A DNA stretch of 11,491 nucleotides from Candidatus Latescibacterota bacterium (GTDB lineage: Bacteria > Eisenbacteria > RBG-16-71-46 > SZUA-252): contig JACQPZ010000187.1 of NCBI GenBank assembly GCA_016207265.1, forward strand, positions 1 through 11,491, in the 5' to 3' direction. Positions within the stretch are counted from its first letter, which is position 1, and each line of letters begins with the position of its first letter. A program made the translations under genes and the position numbers. The notes beneath the pieces are model-generated. The model made no database searches. It saw only the letters and a program-made list of their open reading frames with translations, and was not told the origin of the DNA. This document shows, one piece after another, positions 7,312 through 11,491 of this stretch.

Positions 7312-7336
7312 CCCCCCGGAGAGAGGCCGATATCCT
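7308..7336 (+). promoter_or_regulatory. Sigma70-type promoter for lapA-lapB operon
   Basis: TTGACC at 7308-7313 (5 of 6 to the -35 consensus) is separated by exactly 17 bases from TATCCT at 7331-7336 (4 of 6 to the -10 consensus). The -35 box overlaps the mtaB stop codon. The element lies in the only clear transcriptional break of the window, 50 bases before lapA. The predicted start of transcription is about 7342-7344. Confidence 0.65.
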
Positions 7337-7343
7337 CGCCGCC

Positions 7344-7373
7344 ATGATCCGAAGCTCGCCCCGCATCGCGTAG
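7344..7373 (+). other. Possible 9-codon leader ORF upstream of lapA
   Basis: ATG 7344 to TAG 7371 encodes MIRSSPRIA. The ATG falls at the predicted transcription start, so it would be leaderless or nearly so. The TAG runs into the lapA Shine-Dalgarno, so a terminating ribosome would sit on that site. A 9-codon ORF easily occurs by chance; only its placement is notable. Confidence 0.25.
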
Positions 7374-7378
7374 GAGGG
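7372..7378 (+). promoter_or_regulatory. Strong Shine-Dalgarno of lapA
   Basis: AGGAGGG with 7 bases to ATG 7386 is the best-spaced strong ribosome-binding site in the window. It confirms the lapA start and suggests a high initiation rate at the head of this operon. Confidence 0.85.
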
Positions 7379-7385
7379 ATCTCCG

Positions 7386-7712
7386 ATGTGGATCCTCAGA
7401 AACCTGCTCTGGCTCCTGATCATGATCGCGGTCGTCGGATTCGCGATCCTGAATGTGAACGGCCGGGTGACGGAAATCCGCCTACCGGGCGCCGTGTACA
7501 CGGACCTGCCGTTGACGGTCGTGCTCTTCTCGACGTTCGTGATCGGGATGTTTCTCTCCTTCGTGATGACCCTGGTCCACTACCTGAAAGGCCGGGCCGC
7601 GATGCGCAAGCTCGCGCGTGAGAACCAGAACCTCAAGGATGAGCTGCGCGCGCTTCGCAATCTCCCCATCGAAGACCTCGCCTTGGGCGAAGACGCGGGG
7701 GGCGCCGGCTGA
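7386..7712 (+). CDS. lapA: LapA-domain (DUF1049) inner-membrane protein
   Basis: A 108-residue membrane protein of the LapA (lipopolysaccharide assembly protein A, YciS, DUF1049) family. Two hydrophobic segments, at about residues 6-23 and 43-66, flank a short loop containing LNVNGRVTEIRLPG. They are followed by a charged stretch that is probably a coiled coil (about 70-92) and a short acidic tail. Length and topology fit the family. In enterobacteria lapA sits directly before lapB and the two proteins act together at the inner membrane in LPS assembly and LpxC control. The same pairing here is the main support for the name, because the sequence itself is short and variable. The stop and the lapB start overlap by one base (TGATG). 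Confidence 0.82.
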   Translation: MWILRNLLWLLIMIAVVGFAILNVNGRVTEIRLPGAVYTDLPLTVVLFSTFVIGMFLSFVMTLVHYLKGRAAMRKLARENQNLKDELRALRNLPIEDLALGEDAGGAG

Positions 7713-8851
7713 TGCCGGGCCCCGTCGCGGCGCTCGTCGCGGGCGCGATCCTTGCGCTCGTCGGTTGGGCCGCGTGGACCCTCTCGGGCGGCTTCACGGC
7801 GGAGCGGGCGAAACCCGAAACCCCGTTCCAGCGTGGCCTGAACGCGCTCCTCAGGGGGGACCGCGAGGAGGCCCTCCGCGCCTTCGCCATCACGGTCAAG
7901 GAGGACTCCGATAACATCGATGCCTACATTCACTTGGGGAATCTACTTCGTGAACAAGGAGAGGTGGAGAAGGCACACCGGCTTCACCGGGAGCTGACGG
8001 TGCGACCGGGCTTGACCGGGACGCAGCAGCGCTCGGCCAGGGAGAGCCTGATCCTGGACCTCATCGCGCTCGACCGACCCACGCACGCGGTGGAGGAGGG
8101 ACTGCGACTCCGTGACGCCGATCGGAAGGACCCCGGAGCGTTGAAGGTCCTGCTTCAGGCTCTCGAGGCAGCCAAGGAGTGGGAGCGCGCGATCGAGATC
8201 TACTCCGAGCTTGCCAGGCTGAACGGGGAGCACAGCGGAGGGTCGCTCGCGCGGTATCGGGCGGCGATCGGAGAGAGCCTCCTGCGCGAGGGTCGGACGG
8301 ACGAAGCGAAGAAGCATTTGAAGGAGGCGCTCCGCCTCGAGCGCAATCAGCCCGGCGCGCTCCTCCGTCTGGGGGACATCTACTACGCGCGGGCCCGCGC
8401 CGAGCGCGCTGTCGTGCTCTGGAAAGGCCTGGCCGCCGCGCACCCGGACAAGGCGCATCTCGTGCTGGACCGGCTCGAGAGCGCCTACTTCGAGCGCGGG
8501 AGGTTCGGCGAGATGGGCGTGATCTACGAGGAACTCCTTTCCCGGAGTCCGCGCGACGTCCGGATTCTCGTCGCCCTCGCGCGGATGCACGTCAAGAAAG
8601 GCGATCTCGCCGAGGCGAGCCGGGTGCTGGCCGAGGCCCTCGAGATCGAGCCGGACTCGCTCGCGGCACGGCTGCTCCTCGTCAACGTGTACCGCCGCCG
8701 CGGCGAGCTGAGCCGGGCTCTGGACGAGATGGAGACGCTCCTACGCTCGCTCGACGGGAAGGAGCGCTTCGCATGTGCGACGTGCGGTACTGCGGCCGAC
8801 GAGTATTGGACGCGGTGTCCGGCCTGCTTCGCGTGGGCGGCGGAAGCGTGA
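7712..8851 (+). CDS. lapB: LapB/YciM-like TPR protein with rubredoxin-type zinc ribbon
   Basis: A 379-residue inner-membrane-anchored tetratricopeptide protein. An N-terminal membrane segment (about residues 4-24) precedes a TPR array from about 38 to 345. Its first repeats (FQRGLNALLRGDREEALRAF, then HLGNLLREQGEVEKAHRLH) closely parallel the start of E. coli LapB. The C terminus holds the diagnostic rubredoxin-like metal ribbon with two CX2C knuckles, Cys355/Cys358 and Cys369/Cys372, and the YWTRCPACFAW pattern. In E. coli, LapB (YciM) couples the deacetylase LpxC to FtsH proteolysis and so limits lipid A synthesis. The same role is inferred here from architecture and from lapA next door. 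No lpx or ftsH gene is in view. The start, ATG 7712, overlaps the lapA stop by one base. The last codons overlap the next gene as GTGA. Confidence 0.9.
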   Translation: MPGPVAALVAGAILALVGWAAWTLSGGFTAERAKPETPFQRGLNALLRGDREEALRAFAITVKEDSDNIDAYIHLGNLLREQGEVEKAHRLHRELTVRPGLTGTQQRSARESLILDLIALDRPTHAVEEGLRLRDADRKDPGALKVLLQALEAAKEWERAIEIYSELARLNGEHSGGSLARYRAAIGESLLREGRTDEAKKHLKEALRLERNQPGALLRLGDIYYARARAERAVVLWKGLAAAHPDKAHLVLDRLESAYFERGRFGEMGVIYEELLSRSPRDVRILVALARMHVKKGDLAEASRVLAEALEIEPDSLAARLLLVNVYRRRGELSRALDEMETLLRSLDGKERFACATCGTAADEYWTRCPACFAWAAEA

Positions 8852-9966
8852 GGGGGCTCCGCCCCCGCGTGGCCCTTCGCGCGGGCGCCGCCGCCCTGCG
8901 AGCGTGGAGGGTCGTTGCCCTGCCTCTGGCGCTCGCGTTCCTCCTCGGCGCGCGGGCGCAGGCGCCCGAGCGGTTCAAGCGCCCCGCGGGAGCGCGCGGT
9001 GCCTCCCGCGTCTCCTCCGAAGAGCGACGGCTCAGTCGCGCGCGGCAGGCGGTCGATCAGGGACGGGTCGAGGAAGCGCGGACCCTGCTGCGCGGCATCG
9101 ACGCCGCGCGCCTCCCGCGCGCCCTGGGCGATGAGGCAGCGTATCTCAAAGCGTCGGTCGCGGAGGACGCGGCGACCGCGGATCGGCTCCTGGACGAATA
9201 CCTCAAGAACTTCTCCCACGGGACCCACCGGCGGGAAGCCGCCCTGGTCCTGGCGAAGAGCCGGTACGCCCAGGGCGATTACCGCGAGGCCGAGAACCGC
9301 TTGAGCATCTTCTCGCCGGGGGTCGAGCGCGACGCGCTGGGACGTGAGGGCCTCGTCTGGCGCGGGCTCTCCCAGCTCGGGAAAGGAGACCCGGCTGGCG
9401 CATTCCAGTTTCTGGTCACCGCGAAGCAGGACCTGGACGGAAGCGCCGAGGAGGAGGCGTACTACCTTGCTTCGGGCGAAGCGGCCCTTCGTTCCGGGAA
9501 GCCGCAGGCCGCGGTGGATGCCCTCAAGGTGATCCTCGCGCGTCATCCCCGCGGCGACTACGCCCCGCAGGCACTCTACGCGATGGCGCTCAGCCTGGAG
9601 ACGATGGGGCGCATCGCCGACGCGGCGGCCGTGTTCCGGCAGGTGGCGCAGCGATTCCCCGATTCCTACGAGGCGACGCGGGCCCGCGACCGAGGCATCC
9701 GCGTATCGGCGTCTGCGCCCGGAATGCCGATCGGCGGCGGTTACGCGATCCAGGTCGGCGCATTCGCGCGCAGGGAGCTGGCGGACGCCCTCGGGAAAGA
9801 TCTCCGGCTCGCGGGCGTGAGCGACGTCTCGGTCCAGGAAGGACGCGAGGCGCCGCCCATCTACCGGGTGCGCGCCGGAGCCTTCGCCACGCGCGACGAA
9901 GCCCGCGCGCTCGGAGAGCGCCTGCGGCGCGAGCGCGGATTCTCCTACACGATCGTTCCCCGCTAG
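8848..9966 (+). CDS. Secreted TPR-like protein with C-terminal SPOR domain
   Basis: A 372-residue product if started at GTG 8848, which overlaps the lapB stop as GTGA; GTG 8869 is the alternative. The N terminus is an Arg-rich n-region, a hydrophobic core (about residues 21-34, VVALPLALAFLLGA) and a likely signal-peptidase site near ARAQA (35-39), so the mature protein should be periplasmic. Residues about 55-285 are helical Ala/Arg/Glu-rich repeats of TPR type (for example LVLAKSRYAQGDYREAENRL and YAMALSLETMGRIADAAAVFRQVAQRFPDS), similar to BamD/CpoB-like periplasmic scaffolds. Residues 298-370 are a SPOR domain, with the paired motifs YAIQVGAFA and YRVRAGAFATRDEA. SPOR domains bind peptidoglycan stripped of stem peptides, typically at division sites. 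Function beyond an envelope or cell-wall role is unknown. The lapA-lapB-SPOR overlaps suggest one transcript. mutS follows 10 bases downstream. Confidence 0.85.
   Translation: MRGLRPRVALRAGAAALRAWRVVALPLALAFLLGARAQAPERFKRPAGARGASRVSSEERRLSRARQAVDQGRVEEARTLLRGIDAARLPRALGDEAAYLKASVAEDAATADRLLDEYLKNFSHGTHRREAALVLAKSRYAQGDYREAENRLSIFSPGVERDALGREGLVWRGLSQLGKGDPAGAFQFLVTAKQDLDGSAEEEAYYLASGEAALRSGKPQAAVDALKVILARHPRGDYAPQALYAMALSLETMGRIADAAAVFRQVAQRFPDSYEATRARDRGIRVSASAPGMPIGGGYAIQVGAFARRELADALGKDLRLAGVSDVSVQEGREAPPIYRVRAGAFATRDEARALGERLRRERGFSYTIVPR
8852..8866 (+). promoter_or_regulatory. Strong GC hairpin at the lapB / SPOR gene junction
   Basis: GGGGGC and GCCCCC form a perfect 6-bp stem around a 3-base loop (TCC), directly after the lapB stop. 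With a GTG 8848 start it lies in codons 2-7; with GTG 8869 it covers the ribosome-binding region. No T-run follows, so it is not an ordinary terminator. It may dampen SPOR-protein translation. Confidence 0.5.
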
Positions 9967-9976
9967 CGGGGCCGCC

Positions 9977-11491
9977 GTGGAAGCCACCCCCATGCTCGAG
10001 CAATACCGGCGGCTCAAGGCCGAGCATCCCGGGGCGATCCTCTTTTTCCGGATGGGCGATTTCTACGAGACGTTCGGCGAAGACGCGCTTCTTGCGTCGC
10101 GCGAGCTGGGCATCGCGCTCACGAGCCGGGACAAGAAAAAGGAGGGAGCCCTCCCGCTCGCGGGAGTCCCGCATCACGCCGTGGACGGCTACCTTCGCAC
10201 GCTCGTTCGGCGCGGCCACTCCGTCGCGATCGCGGAGCAGATGGAGCCCGCGGAGGAGGCGCGGGGGCTCGTCGACCGGCAGATCGTCGAGGTCCTGACT
10301 CCCGGCACCGTGACGCGAAGCGGAATCTTGAACGCCGCGGAGAGCAACTTCATCGTGGCCTTGAACCCGGACCCTGATCGGGGATCGGTCGGAGTGGCGG
10401 TGGCGGAGGTCTCGACGGGCGAATTCCGCCTGGGGGAGGCGGCGGCCGCCGAGGTCGAGGCGTTGCTCCTCGAGTTTCCCTCGCGGGAGATCGTCGTCCC
10501 GGAGGGAGTCGCGGCCGAGGCATTCGGCAAGGGTCCGGAATGGCGGGGCGAGGTCCGGCTCACGAGCTGGGATCGATCCCGATTCGATTCTGAGGCCGGC
10601 CGCCGGGCCCTCGAGCGGCGGTTCAACGTCGGAAGCCTCGACTCGTTCGGTCTCGGGGATCCCGGAAGGGGGTACGGGGCCGCGGGTGCGCTGCTCGACT
10701 ATCTCCACGCGCTCAAGAAGTCCGAGCTGCCGCAGATCGGGACGGTCCAGCCGTTGCGGGAGGGGACGCCGCTCGTTGTGGACGAGGTGACGCTCCGCAA
10801 TCTCGAGGTCCTGGAATCCGCGGCGGGCCCCGAGCACACGCTTCTCCATCTCCTCGACCGAACCGAGACGGCGATGGGCGCGAGGGCCCTGCGCGCGCTG
10901 CTTCGCTCCCCGAGCCGGGACCGTGCGATCCTCGAAGCGAGGTTGGGACGGACGGAAGAGTTCGCATCCTCCGCCCGGCTGAGATCCTCGGCCCGGGAGC
11001 GGCTCCACCGGATGCCGGATTTGGGACGGACCCTGGGGCTCCTCGGCTCGGGACGCGCGTCGCCGCGGGATCTCGGAACGCTCCGCGAGGCGCTGCGCAG
11101 GCTCCCGGCGATCGCGTCCATGCTCGAGTCACACGGCGGCCCGGCCACGCGCGGGTGGCGCGAGGCGCTTCCCGATCTCTCCGCGCTCTCCGGGGAGCTG
11201 GAGCGGGCGCTCGCCGAGGATCTGCCGCTCGTTGCGACCCAGGGGGGTGTCATTCGGGCCGGGTTCGATCCCGAGCTGGACCGGCTTCGCGGGGGCGCGG
11301 CGGACGCGCGCACGCGCGTCCTCGCCCTCGAAGCGGGAGAGCGGCAGCGGACGGGAATCCAGAATCTCAAGGTCGGCTTCAACCGCGTATTCGGGTACAC
11401 CATCGAGGTGACGCGGTCCCAGCTCGGGCGCGTCCCTCCCGAATACGTGAGGAGGCAGACGCTCGCGGGAGCGGAGCGATTCGTCACGCCG
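9977..11491 (+). CDS. mutS: DNA mismatch repair protein MutS, 3'-truncated by window edge
   Basis: Mismatch-recognition ATPase that starts methyl-directed or strand-specific repair. The frame is open to the last base, giving 505 residues from GTG 9977; ATG 9992 is an alternative start five codons later. The preceding GGGG at 9968-9971 favours the GTG. Domain I (about 1-115) carries FFRMGDFYETFGEDA with the mismatch-wedging Phe29-Tyr30-Glu31 (F-x-E), which separates MutS from MutS2. The connector (about 125-250) contains VAEVSTGEF. The lever/clamp part of domain III includes LDRTETAMGARALRALL (292-308), QNLKVGFNRVFGYTIEV (462-478) and YVRRQTLAGAERFVTP (490-505). The Walker ATPase and dimerisation domains lie beyond the window. 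It begins 10 bases after the SPOR gene, so it may be co-transcribed with the envelope operon. No mutL is in view. Confidence 0.96.
   Translation, partial: MEATPMLEQYRRLKAEHPGAILFFRMGDFYETFGEDALLASRELGIALTSRDKKKEGALPLAGVPHHAVDGYLRTLVRRGHSVAIAEQMEPAEEARGLVDRQIVEVLTPGTVTRSGILNAAESNFIVALNPDPDRGSVGVAVAEVSTGEFRLGEAAAAEVEALLLEFPSREIVVPEGVAAEAFGKGPEWRGEVRLTSWDRSRFDSEAGRRALERRFNVGSLDSFGLGDPGRGYGAAGALLDYLHALKKSELPQIGTVQPLREGTPLVVDEVTLRNLEVLESAAGPEHTLLHLLDRTETAMGARALRALLRSPSRDRAILEARLGRTEEFASSARLRSSARERLHRMPDLGRTLGLLGSGRASPRDLGTLREALRRLPAIASMLESHGGPATRGWREALPDLSALSGELERALAEDLPLVATQGGVIRAGFDPELDRLRGGAADARTRVLALEAGERQRTGIQNLKVGFNRVFGYTIEVTRSQLGRVPPEYVRRQTLAGAERFVTP

Noticed and set aside
8179..8847. Long in-frame extension of the SPOR gene into lapB
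   Set aside because: That stretch is the out-of-frame shadow of the TPR region. The signal peptide appears just after GTG 8848.
8524..10017. 497-codon minus-strand frame opposite lapB and the SPOR gene
   Set aside because: Low-complexity shadow composition that crosses two well-supported genes on the other strand.
9590..11008. 472-codon minus-strand frame opposite the SPOR gene and mutS
   Set aside because: Runs across the boundary of two convincing + strand genes and has no family signature.
1..11491. tRNA, rRNA, CRISPR, insertion sequence, prophage or defence genes
   Set aside because: I looked for direct-repeat arrays, transposase or integrase motifs and RNA-gene signatures and saw none. 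Every long stretch is covered by housekeeping genes.

Overview
The window is a compact, strongly GC-rich stretch of bacterial chromosome with ten genes, all on the + strand. The largest intergenic gap is about 74 bases. There is no RNA gene, CRISPR array, insertion sequence, integrase or other sign of transfer. Inner-membrane/periplasmic LapA-LapB and a secreted SPOR-domain protein point to a Gram-negative organism with lipopolysaccharide. The GC bias, the frequent GTG/TTG starts and the fused Cmk-PlsC gene would fit an uncultured high-GC phylum (Candidatus Eisenbacteria or a similar group). That assignment is a weak inference from style, not from a marker search.

Layout: (1) 1-3959, a tightly coupled run: the 3' part of a HisC-family aminotransferase, aroA (EPSP synthase), a single-ORF fusion of cytidylate kinase and a PlsC-type acyltransferase, and ispH. 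Successive genes overlap (GTGA, TTGA and a 23-base overlap), which suggests translational coupling. (2) 3960-5891, a 60-base leader followed by rpsA (ribosomal protein S1, six S1 repeats). The leader holds an orphan perfect Shine-Dalgarno and a CUUCGG hairpin. It stays open in the same frame as both ispH and rpsA, so only one TGA separates an IspH-S1 fusion from two proteins. (3) 5899-7311, mtaB (tRNA methylthiotransferase), carrying a 30-bp tandem duplication in an interdomain linker. (4) 7312-7385, an intergenic promoter region with a good sigma70-type promoter and a 9-codon leader ORF. (5) 7386-9966, lapA, lapB and a signal-peptide/TPR-like/SPOR gene, each start overlapping the previous stop: an envelope operon. 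(6) 9977-11491, the 5' two-thirds of mutS, cut by the window end before the ATPase domain.

Together the genes cover aromatic amino-acid supply, CMP recycling plus phosphatidic acid synthesis, the last step of the MEP isoprenoid pathway, translation (S1, tRNA A37 modification), control of LPS synthesis and mismatch repair. The aroA-cmk-(plsC)-ispH-rpsA order is a known conserved housekeeping neighbourhood, especially in Firmicutes. I found no undescribed defence or mobile system here. The points worth a second look are the Cmk-PlsC fusion, the ispH/rpsA junction, the mtaB linker repeat and the lapA leader.
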